Origin: a bacterium
GTDB lineage: Bacteria > Planctomycetota > Planctomycetia > Pirellulales > Pirellulaceae
Length of the DNA stretch: 63,568 bases
Assembly: GCA_030430075.1 (NCBI GenBank)
Contig: JAUIGN010000051.1
Location: forward strand, 1-63,568
Direction: 5' to 3'
Shown in pieces: positions 51,510 through 61,433 of the stretch. Under the pieces are notes generated by a model. That model was not told the origin of the DNA. It saw only the letters and a list, made by a program, of their open reading frames with translations, and did no database searches. A program made the translations under genes and the position numbers. Numbering within the stretch: position 1 is the stretch's first letter; each line of letters begins with the position of its first letter.

Positions 51510-51540
51510 GCGAGCGGAGCAGGAGAGAAGAAGGGAATTC

Positions 51541-52578
51541 ATGCCCGAGCGACCCGTTGTCCATCGATACGATGACCCCGTTGACCTGATTTGGATTCGT
51601 GCCGCCGAGGATCTGGGGCTGGAGATCCGTCGCTCGGCCGAGGTGTTCGCGGCCTATGATGGACATGGGACGCTGACGATCGCGGAGTCTTGCGACCTTG
51701 ATGCCGACGATTCGCTGGCTCAGATGATTTTTCATGAACTCTGCCACTGGCTGGTGGCCGGTCCCCGTGGCAGGCACTTGCCGGATTGGGGCGTTTCCAA
51801 TACCGACATCCGCGATCTGGTCTACGAATACGCGTCGCATCGAGTCCAGGCGGCGCTGGCTGCCCCTTACGGCCTCCGCGAGTTCATGGCGGTCACGACC
51901 GAGTGGCGGCCCTATTGGGATGCACTGCCCGAGGATCCGCTCAAGGACGGCGACGACCCGGCAATTGCTTTGGCACAAGCCGCCTTTCATCGGGCGCATT
52001 TGCCACCGTTTGACGCCGTGTTAGCGCGTAACTTGTCTGCCACGGCGGCAATTGCCGATGCGGTTCGTGACGCGGCGCATCCCGATTCGCTATGGAGCGT
52101 AACGCGGCCCCGCCATCGCTTGGGATCGCCCTTGTCCCGCTGCGAAGACCTCCGGTGCGGCGCGTGTGCCTGGGCCGTTGCCGGGAAGTCGGGTCTCCGT
52201 TGCCGCCAGCACAAGCAGCCGGGCAAGCGCGGGCCCGCCGTTCATTCCGATGAACGGGCATGCGAACGATGGGAGCCCAAGTTGGGGCCGGATGACTGCG
52301 GTCAATGCGGCGCTTGCTGTCGTGAGGGCTTCGACGTGTTGACCGTATCGCCCCGTGATCCTTTCAGAAGGCTGTACCCGGAACTCGTACAACTCCGCAA
52401 CGGCGAACATGTCGTTCCTCGCCCGGGCGGCGTCTGCGTGACGTTGGACGGCGAAGGTACGGAGGCGAAGCCGTATCGTTGTCGCCACTATGCCGACCGC
52501 CCCAAGAACTGCGCTGACTTCGAGGTCGCTGGCGATGCCTGCCTGCTCGCCCGCCGTCGCGTCGGACTCAGCCGCTAG
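51541..52578 (+). CDS. Fusion of a HExxH metallopeptidase-like domain and a YkgJ-type cysteine cluster domain
   Basis: 345 residues; the ATG follows GAAGGGAATTC. Residues about 20-170 contain HELCHWLVAG (HExxH at 65-69), the zinc-peptidase signature, set in a helical context (DDSLAQMIFHELCH). From about residue 205 the protein becomes cysteine-rich (CEDLRCGACAWAVAG). It then shows the YkgJ-family cluster CGQCGACC at 253-260, followed by spaced cysteines in GGVCVTL, YRCRHY, KNCADF and DACLL; YkgJ domains are presumed to bind Zn or Fe-S. No signal peptide or membrane segment is seen, so it is cytoplasmic. The following operon (asparagine-synthetase-like, radical SAM, halogenase-like) starts 308 bases downstream on the same strand. 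Both motifs are clear; the function of the fusion is unknown. Confidence 0.8.
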   Translation: MPERPVVHRYDDPVDLIWIRAAEDLGLEIRRSAEVFAAYDGHGTLTIAESCDLDADDSLAQMIFHELCHWLVAGPRGRHLPDWGVSNTDIRDLVYEYASHRVQAALAAPYGLREFMAVTTEWRPYWDALPEDPLKDGDDPAIALAQAAFHRAHLPPFDAVLARNLSATAAIADAVRDAAHPDSLWSVTRPRHRLGSPLSRCEDLRCGACAWAVAGKSGLRCRQHKQPGKRGPAVHSDERACERWEPKLGPDDCGQCGACCREGFDVLTVSPRDPFRRLYPELVQLRNGEHVVPRPGGVCVTLDGEGTEAKPYRCRHYADRPKNCADFEVAGDACLLARRRVGLSR

Positions 52579-52689
52579 GAGCGGGCGACCTGGAGTGAGC
52601 CAGGAGTTTCGTTTCCAAGCACCCAGCCGCATGAAATGAGCCTATTGTTGTTGATGGTATGCCCGCGCGCTCGCTGTGGGGCCGCATCG

Positions 52690-52716
52690 CGTCGTGCACC
52701 GCATGACCCACGGAAT
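52690..52716 (+). repeat. Dispersed palindromic repeat A, copy 3 (diverged)
   Basis: GTCGTGC and GCATGAC flank ACC, followed by CCACGGAAT. The one stem change leaves a G-T wobble. Confidence 0.6.
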
Positions 52717-52758
52717 GGCGAAACAGCGCCTGCCGCCCCGCTTCCGGAAAAGGGGGGT

Positions 52759-52819
52759 GGGAAAGGGAATGCGTCGACTGCGGTCGGGCAATGGCAAAAA
52801 TGGACGCATCCCCTTTCCC
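52759..52819. repeat. 17-base imperfect inverted repeat (hairpin)
   Basis: GGGAAAGGGAATGCGTC at 52759-52775 pairs with GACGCATCCCCTTTCCC at 52803-52819 with one mismatch and a 27-base loop. It lies between two plus-strand genes, without a T-tract, so it could be a palindromic repeat element, an attenuator or a transcript-stabilising hairpin. Confidence 0.7.
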
Positions 52820-52886
52820 GGCTCTTGGATCGGCCATATTTTAGGACGTCGGAGTTTCGACGTTCTCTCTTTGACGCGAGGCACTC

Positions 52887-54207
52887 ATGCATTCGACGGT
52901 TCCTGTGGAACGGCTGGTCAATTTGCTCGACCCAGCGGGCAATCTGATTTTCAATATGGAAGTTCCCGAGGCGATCGAACGTGTTGGCTCGGGAGACCCG
53001 GCGCAGGTACGCGCGATTGACGGCCAGTTCGCGCTGCTTCACAAAGCGGGGAAGCAGATTCGCATGGCCCGGTCGCTCGGGCGGCCCATGCGATATTTCC
53101 TCGCCAAGCGGGCTGAAGGGCCCTGCCTGGTCGTGGCCGAGCGGATCGACGAAATCCATCAGTTTCTGCAGAGCGAAGGGCTGGATTCGCAGTTCCACCC
53201 GTCGTACACGCGGATGGTGCCGGCCCACCATCTTGTCGAACTTGCCCTGGTCGGCTGTCCGGACCCGAATCCCGTGGCGACCCGCTATTTCGATCCGCAG
53301 CGGAATCGCTTCGGCACGGACTTGGAGGAGATTGGTCGAACCTACATCGGTGCGCTGGCGGAAGAGCTCAATCGGTGGCTCGACACGATCGGGTCGAGCG
53401 AACCGCTGGGCGTACTTTTCTCCGGCGGGATCGACAGCGGCGCCGTCTTTCTTACGCTCTACCATCTGTTGCTCAAGCGGGGCGAAGCTCCCACGCGGTT
53501 GAAGGCCTTTACGCTGACCATCGGCGACGGCGGCTCGGATGTCGAACAGGCCGAACGGTTCCTCGCCGAACTCGGGTTGAACATGTTCTGGGAGCCGATT
53601 TCGGTCCCGCGCCAGGAACTCGATTTTCGCGAAGCCATCCAGGTGCTGGAGGACTATAAACCGCTCGACGTCCAAGCGGCGACCATGGCTTTGGCGCTCT
53701 GCCGCGGCATCCGACGTCGCTATCCCGACTGGAAGTACCTTATCGACGGCGACGGCGGCGACGAGAATTTGAAGGACTATCCGATCGAAGAGAATCCCGA
53801 ACTGACGATCCGCAGCGTGCTCAATAATCAAATGCTGTACCAGGAAGGGTGGGGCGTTGACGCGGTCAAGCATTCGGCGACGTACTCGGGCGGCCAGAGT
53901 CGCGGCCATGTGCGGTCGCATGCGCCGGCACGACACTTGGGCTTTCACGGTTTCAGCCCTTTTGCGCTGCCCAACGTCATCGAAGTCGCTGAGGGAATTC
54001 CGTTCATCGAGTTGACGGATTGGGACCACGAGCGGCTGTATGCTCTGAAGGGGCAAGTCGTGCGGCTCGGTGTTGCAGCGATCACCGGAATGCAGATGCC
54101 GATCTTTGAGAAACAACGGTTTCAACGGGGGGCGATCGCGGAACCGCAGTTTGCCGAGGTGTTTCCTCGCGAGGAAGTAGCCTACCGGCGAGCGTTTGCG
54201 GGCCACT

Positions 54208-54215
<8 letters not shown>
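52887..54215 (+). CDS. Asparagine synthetase-like ATP-dependent amide-forming enzyme
   Basis: 442 residues, shorter than housekeeping AsnB (about 550-650). Residues about 150-440 form the synthetase domain. The PP-loop is SGGIDSG at 179-185, and the second acidic motif YLIDGDGGDENLKDYPIEE (about 286-304) corresponds to the SGEGSDE region of AsnB. The N-terminal part (about 1-150) resembles the glutaminase fold, but the chain begins MHSTVPV and has no Cys2, so glutamine hydrolysis by the usual nucleophile is not possible. Such truncated homologues include beta-lactam synthetase and lasso-peptide cyclases, which adenylate a carboxylate and close an amide. It overlaps the radical SAM gene by eight bases. 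The true substrate cannot be read; a biosynthetic amide or lactam step is inferred. Confidence 0.82.
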
Positions 54216-55166
<951 letters not shown>

Positions 55167-55170
<4 letters not shown>

Positions 55171-56681
55171 CGACGAAGCTTCAGGCCGACGTTGCCGTAC
55201 TGGGGGCTGGATGCGGCGGCAGCTTGATCGCGCTGCTGCTCAATCGGATCGGACGCCGGGTCGTCTTGCTGGACCGCGGCAGCCATCCGCGGTTTGCCAT
55301 CGGAGAATCGTCCACGCCGATCGCGGACCTGGTCCTCCGTGATCTGGCCCGTCGCTACGACCTGCCGGCGATCGCACCGCTCGCTTGCTACGGCACCTGG
55401 AAAGAGGCGTATCCCTCACTGACGTGCGGGTTGAAGCGCGGGTTTTCGTACTTTCGCCATCGCCCGAACGAGCCCTTCCTGGCGACTGACAATCATCGCC
55501 ATGAGTTGCTGGTTGCTGCCAGCCGCGAGGATGCGGTGGGCGATACACATTGGCTGCGGTCGGACGTCGATACGTTTTTCGCCCAACAGGTCGCCGACGC
55601 GGGTATCCCGTATTTCGATCGAATGGAAGTCACGGTCGAGGCGAATTCGCCCCAATGGCAGCTCGCCGGGAATCGTTCCGCCGCAGCTTGTACCGTGCAA
55701 GCCGAGTTCGTCGTGGATGCCACAGGCAGCGCCGGGTTTCTTCCCCGCAGGTTGGCGGTCGCTGACTGCGGTCGGCAACTGGGGACGAATTCACGGGCTC
55801 TATTCGCCCACTTCACCGGCGTTCGACACTGGCAGAAAACGCTCGACGACCAGCGCGCCGATACAAGTTGCTATCCGTTCCCTTGCGATGCGGCCGCAGT
55901 ACATCATGTGCTGGATGAGGGATGGATGTGGCAATTGCGGTTTGACAACGGGGTCACCAGTGCCGGCCTGGTCATCGACGCAGACCGCCATCCGCTCGAT
56001 GCGGCAATCCGGCCGGAGGCCGAGTGGGCTCGTCTCTTGGCCCGTTACCCGTCGCTTGACGAGCAATTCGAAGCTGCGCGCATTTGTGCTCCGGCGGGAG
56101 GCCTGGTGCGGACTGGTCGATTGCAGCGTCAATGGCGGCAGGTAAGTGGCGCGAACTGGGCCCTTCTGCCACACACGGCCGGTTTCGTTGATCCGTTTTA
56201 TAGCGCGGGACTGGCGCACACCTTGTGTGGTGTGGAACGACTGGCACACGTGTTGGAACACCACTGGGGCCGCGAGTCGCTTGGCGGACAGTTGGCCGAA
56301 TACCAGCGGACCGTCCGGAGTGAGCTCTCACTGGTCGACGAGTTAATCCACGGCAGTTACCGCGCGATGCGAAACTTCGATTTGCTGATACCGTTTTCGA
56401 TGGTGTATTTCGCCGCCTCGATCTGGTACGAACACCACCGCCTGGAGACCGGCTTCGTGCCGCAGCGATCTTTTCTGGGCGCCGAGGATCCCGCGCTTCG
56501 CCGACTCGTCAGCCAGATTCGCCGGCGGCTCGACGCCGCCCTGCGGCACGCCGAGCAAGGAGATGCGTCCAAGCAGTTCTTTGCCGAAGTCGCTCAAGCG
56601 ATCGCGCCCTACAACTTGGCCGGACTGTGCGATGCGCGGGTCAACAACATGTACCGCTACACGGCCGTCGATACATCGTGA
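55167..56681 (+). CDS. Flavin-dependent halogenase-like FAD oxidoreductase
   Basis: The GTG at 55167 (504 residues) begins just before an FAD Rossmann motif, GAGCGG at 13-18 (GxGxxG), and the acidic strand end VVLLDRG. HPRFAIGESSTPIADLVL (40-57) is the conserved GES/TP block of tryptophan-halogenase-type flavoenzymes. GLKRGFSYF (88-96) has a lysine (K90) placed like the catalytic lysine of halogenases. At 252-257 GWMWQL stands where true halogenases have WxWxIP, so the motif is altered. FVDPFYSAGLAHTLCG is the second FAD-binding block. The gene overlaps the radical SAM gene (GTGA). A halogenation or hydroxylation step on an aromatic substrate is plausible, but a plain flavin monooxygenase or reductase is possible given the altered motif. 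Confidence 0.75.
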
Positions 56682-56760
56682 GATGGCGTGATCGGGCTGC
56701 GCAGGGCGGTAGGCCTGAATGAGATGGGCAATGCAGTGCGCGCCACATCGATGAGGAATT

Positions 56761-56811
56761 GGAGACCTCCGGTCGGCCGTTTCGGCGGGGTCGGAGACCC
56801 GCGCCGAGCAC
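56761..56811 (-). repeat. Dispersed repeat B, copy 3
   Basis: Reverse complement of copy 1 with few differences; bounded by GGAGACC and GCCGAGCAC. It lies 11 bases from repeat A copy 4. Confidence 0.8.
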
Positions 56812-56821
56812 AAAATCAGTC

Positions 56822-56852
56822 ATTCCGTAGGTCATGCTATGCATGACGGAAT
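56822..56852 (-). repeat. Dispersed palindromic repeat A, copy 4
   Basis: Near-perfect palindrome: ATTCCGT-AG-GTCATGC, loop TAT, then GCATGAC-GGAAT. It is the longest stem of the four copies. Confidence 0.8.
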
Positions 56853-56928
56853 TCTGACGCGTGCCGCGGCGCAAGACAGCGTGTGCGTGCGTGTGTGCGA
56901 GCTGGTCGGGCGCCCCCAGCGTGTCGTC

Positions 56929-57501
56929 CTACGCCGGGTACGTGTGAACAAGCACGTGGGGGGCCAGCTTCTTGAAGACGACTTTGACCCGGTGACCGTT
57001 CGCCCAACACAGGGTCACCACGCCGCGGCCCAGAAAGCCGGGCGACTCGGCGACCTGCGGATGCCCCTTGACGCAACCTGGTGCCTTGACACAAATCTCC
57101 GCCACGCAACCAGGGCGGAGCGGGTCGGGAATGGCAATCGTCATGGTCGTCATCGGACAGCAGGGCCGCCGCAAGCGATGATGATCGTGATAGGTGACTC
57201 GATACGCGGGCAGGTGGCTGATCTTCTGGTAGACCATAACCTTCTGATGCACATCCGACCGTTGGATGACCATCGGACGCCGCAACACCATCGGCTCCTT
57301 TTCGCCCGGGGCAAACTGCGGCGGCACAAGCACCGGTGGGGTGGGTGCCGCTTGTTCGGGGATGACCGGAGGTGGCGGAACGAGCGGTGCCGGGGCCGGC
57401 GGCGTCGGCAGCACTTCCGCTTCCTGGGCGGCAAGCTTTGACGGGCTGAGGCCCGCAAGCACGACGATCGCGAGCAGGGAAATTGCGTGGCGGAATGCCA
57501 T
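56929..57501 (-). CDS. Small secreted proline-rich hypothetical protein
   Basis: 190 residues with a clear signal peptide (MAFRHAISLLAIVVLAGLSPSKLAAQ). A Pro-rich segment (about residues 30-60) follows, then a compact basic region with six cysteines: CCPMTTMTI, GCVAEICVKAPGCVKG and VTLCWANGH. GGAG lies eight bases upstream of the ATG. I do not recognise a named family. The spacing of cysteines in the exported part suggests disulphides or metal binding. The gene is convergent with the halogenase-like gene and divergent from the downstream DAHP synthase region. The signal peptide and codon pattern support a real gene. Confidence 0.7.
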   Translation of the reverse strand: MAFRHAISLLAIVVLAGLSPSKLAAQEAEVLPTPPAPAPLVPPPPVIPEQAAPTPPVLVPPQFAPGEKEPMVLRRPMVIQRSDVHQKVMVYQKISHLPAYRVTYHDHHRLRRPCCPMTTMTIAIPDPLRPGCVAEICVKAPGCVKGHPQVAESPGFLGRGVVTLCWANGHRVKVVFKKLAPHVLVHTYPA

Positions 57502-57665
57502 GGGAGGGACTCCAAGATCATGGTGGTTTGGGGCTGTCTCCAGCCGATGCGTAAATCTGTGTCAACTGGGCACCTTAGTCCTATGGTAGTTGCAGCCCAC
57601 CCGAATCACAACGATGCGGTTCGACCGATCGTCGCACGAAAAGCGGTGCGTCGCCGCGCGCGTTT

Positions 57666-57765
57666 AGCCCGGATCAGTCATCCGCCGTGACGGGGGGAGC
57701 CCAGATCAGTCATCCGCCGTGACGGGGGAGCCCGGATCATTCATCAGCCGTTGGGCGTTAGCCCC
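57666..57765 (+). repeat. Tandem 31-32 base repeat grading into repeat C
   Basis: Two near-identical units begin AGCCCGGATCAGTCATCCGC (57666-57697 and 57698-57728). A third unit from 57729 changes after GATCATTCATC into repeat C, AGCCGTTGGGCGTTAGCCC. The C part recurs at 63436-63465. Confidence 0.85.
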
Positions 57766-58129
57766 GGTTCATGCCAACGCTGCAGAAACCGGACGATCAC
57801 GCGTTCCGGCGGATAGCCGCGGCGCTTTGGGGTGAAGTTCAAAACAAGCAATTGCGACGCAAAGAGATCTCCCGAATGATTGTTCGTTCACAAATTATCC
57901 GGGTTCGACGCAATTCGATTCACGATTCAATTCGATCCCCGTGATCGCATTTCCAACGTGTTGACTGACAAGCCGTTAACGATTCGACGGGCTGTTTGCG
58001 ACTTTCCCGCTTGCATCATGATTGAACAACGACTTACGAAATCCAATTGAACGGTATGGGCGTAAGGCGGCTGGTGCTGGAGTCGACGGGAGGCTGGCGC
58101 CGTGGTGTAACGCGAGCGGCAGGTTGCCA

Positions 58130-58172
58130 CGCGAATTCGCGCATTCGCCAGGAGAAGCGTGCGAATTCGCAC
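58130..58172. promoter_or_regulatory. Two palindromic boxes upstream of the DAHP synthase gene
   Basis: CGCGAATTCGCG (58130-58141) and GTGCGAATTCGCAC (58159-58172) are perfect palindromes sharing GCGAATTCGC, with centres 30 bases apart. The spacing is close to three helical turns, as in paired operators for a dimeric regulator. This is a candidate only; no regulator gene is adjacent. Confidence 0.4.
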
Positions 58173-58379
58173 ACTTGAAGGTGGTCGCCTGACCAACGTC
58201 AGGGTGAGCTGACGGCTCGCTTTCTCCAGCGATTGGCGGCAGGTTCGGCCATGGTCTCCCAGCAGCGGCCCGGATTCGGGACGCGTCCCCCCGGTAATGG
58301 AATAGGGTTTGCTCGCATTCACCGCGGACGTTCTCGCGCCCGGGCTCCGCTCGGGTGACTTGCGCAGACTGGGATCACC

Positions 58380-59864
58380 ATGGTGGATCGGAAGAACTCC
58401 TGCTGGACAAATGCTTCCTGGCGAGACAAGCCGGTGGAGCAGCCGATCGCTTACCCGGACGCCGAGGAACTCGAACGTGTCCTGGCGCAGATTGCTGCGC
58501 TCCCGCCGCTGGTGACAAGCTGGGAGATTGAGGATCTTACCAAGGCGTTGGGAGACGCGGCGGTTGGCAATAAGTTCTTGCTCCATGCGGGCGATTGTGC
58601 GGAGGACTTTTCCGACTGCCAGGCGAGCTTCATTGTTCGCAAGTTAAAGATCCTGCTGCAGATGAGTTTGATCCTCTTTTATGGTTGCCGAAAGCCGGTC
58701 ATCAAGGTGGGGCGACTCGCGGGTCAATACGCCAAGCCACGTTCCTCGACGACGGAAACGCAGGCCGGCCAGACGCTACCAACCTACCGGGGAGCGAACA
58801 TCAATCGCCCCGGGTTTTCCGCCGAGGAACGGAGGGCGGATCCGAAGTTGCTCTTGAAGGGGCACGAATACGCCGCGATGACGCTCAATTTTACCCGGGC
58901 CCTGGTGGCCGGTGGGTTTGCGGATTTACACCACCCGGAGTATTGGAACCTGGAGTTCTTTCAGCAGTCGCCACAAACCCGGGACTACCTCAAGACCACG
59001 GAGAAGCTTAGCGACGCCATTCAGTTCATGGAATCGCTGACCGGAACCAGGATCAACGAACTGACGCGCGTCGATTTCTATACCAGCCACGAAGCGCTCC
59101 ACCTGGCCTACGAACAGGCGACGACTCGACAGGTGCCGCGTCGGCGGGGCTGGTACAATCTGGGCACCCATTTCCCGTGGATCGGTGATCGGACTCGGTT
59201 GCCAGCCGGCGCTCACGTCGAGTATTGCCGGGGAATCGCCAATCCGATCGGTGTCAAAGTCGGTCCAACCATGACCGCTACCGAGTTAGTGGAATTGATT
59301 GAGATCCTCAACCCCCGTGACATTGCCGGGCGGCTGACGCTGATTCATCGCCTGGGCACGGAGCACATCGGCACGCACCTGCCGCCCTTGATTGAGGCGG
59401 CACGCGCCACGCAAAAGCGGGTCCTGTGGTGCTGTGACCCGATGCACGGAAACACGCGGCTTTCCGGCTCGGGAGTGAAGACGCGTCGATTTGACGACAT
59501 CGTCTCAGAACTGGGACAGGCATTCGCGATTCACGAGCGGATGGGGTCCATTCTGGGCGGGGTCCATCTTGAGTTGACCGGCGAGGACGTGACGGAGTGT
59601 CTGGGCGGCGCCCAGGAGTTGGACGAAGCGGACCTCGCCCGCGCCTACACGACGCACGTCGATCCGCGGCTCAACTACCAGCAGGCACTGGAGATCGCCT
59701 TGTTGATCTCCCGCGACATGTGCCGGGCGACCGGCCGTCAGCCGGGGGCGTCGCATCCCGGTCACGATAGGTTGGACCATCCAGATGGAGAGACCGAGAT
59801 TGGCGGGCGGTGTGATTCAGGAGCGGAACCACCTGAATGCACCGCTACCAAGAGATCGTTATGA
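58380..59864 (+). CDS. aroH: Class II 3-deoxy-D-arabino-heptulosonate 7-phosphate (DAHP) synthase
   Basis: 494 residues. It catalyses condensation of phosphoenolpyruvate with erythrose 4-phosphate, the first step of the shikimate pathway, in the cytoplasm. Class II (plant and mycobacterial type) hallmarks are clear: AGDCAEDF with metal-ligand Cys73, GRLAGQYAKPRS (111-122), the PTYRGANIN segment, KVGPTMTATELV, WCCDPMHGNTRL, GGVHLELTGEDVTECLGG and DPRLNYQQALE. Length is normal, with an extra polar C-terminal tail of about 40 residues. The chorismatase gene follows 183 bases downstream on the same strand, so this enzyme may be dedicated to supplying chorismate for a specialised product rather than to bulk aromatic amino acids. 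The ribosome binding site is weak. The gene symbol follows common use for class II enzymes. Confidence 0.92.
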   Translation: MVDRKNSCWTNASWRDKPVEQPIAYPDAEELERVLAQIAALPPLVTSWEIEDLTKALGDAAVGNKFLLHAGDCAEDFSDCQASFIVRKLKILLQMSLILFYGCRKPVIKVGRLAGQYAKPRSSTTETQAGQTLPTYRGANINRPGFSAEERRADPKLLLKGHEYAAMTLNFTRALVAGGFADLHHPEYWNLEFFQQSPQTRDYLKTTEKLSDAIQFMESLTGTRINELTRVDFYTSHEALHLAYEQATTRQVPRRRGWYNLGTHFPWIGDRTRLPAGAHVEYCRGIANPIGVKVGPTMTATELVELIEILNPRDIAGRLTLIHRLGTEHIGTHLPPLIEAARATQKRVLWCCDPMHGNTRLSGSGVKTRRFDDIVSELGQAFAIHERMGSILGGVHLELTGEDVTECLGGAQELDEADLARAYTTHVDPRLNYQQALEIALLISRDMCRATGRQPGASHPGHDRLDHPDGETEIGGRCDSGAEPPECTATKRSL

Positions 59865-60047
59865 TGGTTTGCAGGGAACGGCGCAACGCCGTGCCCGGAA
59901 TCCGAGGTCAGGAATGATGAAGGCGAGCGGCAATCGCGGCCCGGTCTTGAATCGGCGGTATGTCGTCGTTCGCCGGATCGCTGTCCGGTTACGCAGCGCG
60001 GAACGTTTACGTACCACATCAACGCCTCCAGCCCCACAGGCAGGCCC

Positions 60048-61430
60048 ATGAGTTCAACGCCCGAGACTGGAAGTCGTCATTCGCCGCCCGGTGCAGCCTC
60101 AGACAACGGCAAATCCGCCGAGGCCGGCGACGATGCGATCTGTTATCGGACGGAACCCTCGCGACGATTGCTGCCCCATCGGCCGGGCAACCCTACGCCG
60201 TCGTTGACGCAAGGCGGTGACCTGGGCAAATGCCCGCCGTGCCTGCTGTGTGATCAGTCGCATACCGTGATTGACTTGGAGAAAACGCGACGCTTGGCGC
60301 TGATGGTGACGCCGCAAGCTGCCGGACCGACGATCGATCAGGCCTGGGAAGCGGTCTCGACCATTCGCGCCATTCTCCGGCAGCAGCCAGTCTCCATGCA
60401 GGTGACCTCGCAGACCGTCTTTCTCCGGCATGCGGAGGATCTCGAGCCTTGCCGTCGGCTGTTCGAGGCCTATTTCGGCGACCATGTCCCGGCCACCAAT
60501 TTCATCGTCCAGCCTCCCTGTGGCGGGCAAGCCCTGGCGATCGAAGCCTGGGCCTTGGGCGGCGAGCAAACGCGGGTCGAGTTCCCCCGGCCGCACGTGG
60601 TGCGTGTCGTCTATGACGGTTTGCAGTGGACGCACGTTTCCGGGATCACGCCAACCGCCGCGTCCACCACGGCCTACGCGGAAGCCTACGAAGTCTTTCA
60701 ACGCATGGCGGATCACCTGGCGGAGTTTGGTGCGTCGTTTAATGATGTGGCCCGTGTCTGGCTGTACCAGGGCAGCATCACGGAGTTGGAAGATTCGACC
60801 GAGCGATATCGGGAATTGAATCGAGCTCGGTCCGACTTCTTTACGGCGGAAGAAGCGGCCGGGCGATTGCAGGTGCACCGCGCGGGGGCCAACTTCTATC
60901 CGGCCAGCACCGGCATCGGCATGGCCGGCGAGGGGTTGGCCGCCAGTTGCCTGACGCTGCAGACGGACCGCGACGACGTCAGGCTGGTGCCCCTGGAAAA
61001 CCCCAACCAAACGTCCTCGTTTGATTACGCGCCCAAGTTTTCCAAGAAGAGTCCCAAGTTTTCCCGCGCCATGGCGTTCGTCAATGGTGACTATGTGACG
61101 ACCTGGGTATCGGGGACGGCCAGCATCGTCGATTCCGAGACGGTCCATCTGGGCGACGTCGAGAAGCAGACCGAGCAGACCATCAACAACATCGAGTCCC
61201 TGATCAGCGAAGATAATTTTCGCCGGCACGGGGTGAGCGATGCGGGTGCCCGCCTGGTGGACCTCGCCAAAGTACGGGTCTATATCAAACACCGGGAAGA
61301 CTACGAGAAGTGCCGAGCGATTTGTGAACGCCGTTTCGGCGGTGTTCCTGCGATCTATGCGGAAGCTGACGTTTGTCGTTCCAACCTTCTGGTCGAAATC
61401 GAAGGAGTCGCTTTTTCGCAGCGGCTGTGA
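60048..61430 (+). CDS. Chorismatase, FkbO/Hyg5 type
   Basis: 460 residues; the ATG follows CAGGCAGG. After a variable N-terminus (about 1-65) the sequence shows the two RidA-like halves typical of chorismatases. Recognisable segments are TNFIVQPPCGGQALAIEAWA, VARVWLYQGSI, the YRELNRARSDFF stretch, YPASTGIGMAGEGLAASCL, ENPNQTSSFDY, KFSRAMAF, WVSGTASIVDSETVHLGDVE and AIYAEADVCRSNLLVEIEG. Chorismatases hydrolyse or eliminate pyruvate from chorismate: FkbO type gives 3,4-dihydroxycyclohexadienoate, Hyg5 type gives 3-hydroxybenzoate, and XanB2 type gives 3- and 4-hydroxybenzoate. Which product applies here cannot be decided by eye. With the DAHP synthase upstream it forms a precursor-supply pair. 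A DUF1549/1553 gene follows after three bases. Confidence 0.85.
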   Translation: MSSTPETGSRHSPPGAASDNGKSAEAGDDAICYRTEPSRRLLPHRPGNPTPSLTQGGDLGKCPPCLLCDQSHTVIDLEKTRRLALMVTPQAAGPTIDQAWEAVSTIRAILRQQPVSMQVTSQTVFLRHAEDLEPCRRLFEAYFGDHVPATNFIVQPPCGGQALAIEAWALGGEQTRVEFPRPHVVRVVYDGLQWTHVSGITPTAASTTAYAEAYEVFQRMADHLAEFGASFNDVARVWLYQGSITELEDSTERYRELNRARSDFFTAEEAAGRLQVHRAGANFYPASTGIGMAGEGLAASCLTLQTDRDDVRLVPLENPNQTSSFDYAPKFSKKSPKFSRAMAFVNGDYVTTWVSGTASIVDSETVHLGDVEKQTEQTINNIESLISEDNFRRHGVSDAGARLVDLAKVRVYIKHREDYEKCRAICERRFGGVPAIYAEADVCRSNLLVEIEGVAFSQRL

Positions 61431-61433
61431 GCC

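Larger units (their letters stand above)
51194..51540. other. 347-base intergenic region
   Basis: No gene seen. It contains repeat A copy 2 (51287-51312) and repeat E copy 2 (51490-51509). A strong AAGGG site for the next gene lies just before 51541. Confidence 0.6.
57502..58379. other. 878-base intergenic region upstream of the DAHP synthase gene
   Basis: It contains the tandem repeat at 57666-57765, a 9-base direct repeat CAATTCGAT at 57911-57919 and 57928-57936, and two palindromes (58130-58141 and 58159-58172). No convincing gene; the minus-strand frame through 57927-58586 has no recognisable features. Confidence 0.6.

Noticed and set aside
52579..52886. Possible RiPP precursor peptide before the AsnB-like gene
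   Set aside because: Short frames here coincide with repeat A and the hairpin; none shows a leader/core pattern or a good ribosome binding site. A precursor elsewhere is not excluded.
57666..57765. Possible CRISPR-like array
   Set aside because: Only two to three directly abutting units without spacers; no cas genes in the window.
57927..58586. Minus-strand 219-residue open frame upstream of the DAHP synthase gene
   Set aside because: Overlaps the DAHP synthase N-terminus, lacks a family and a ribosome binding site, and runs through the palindromic boxes.
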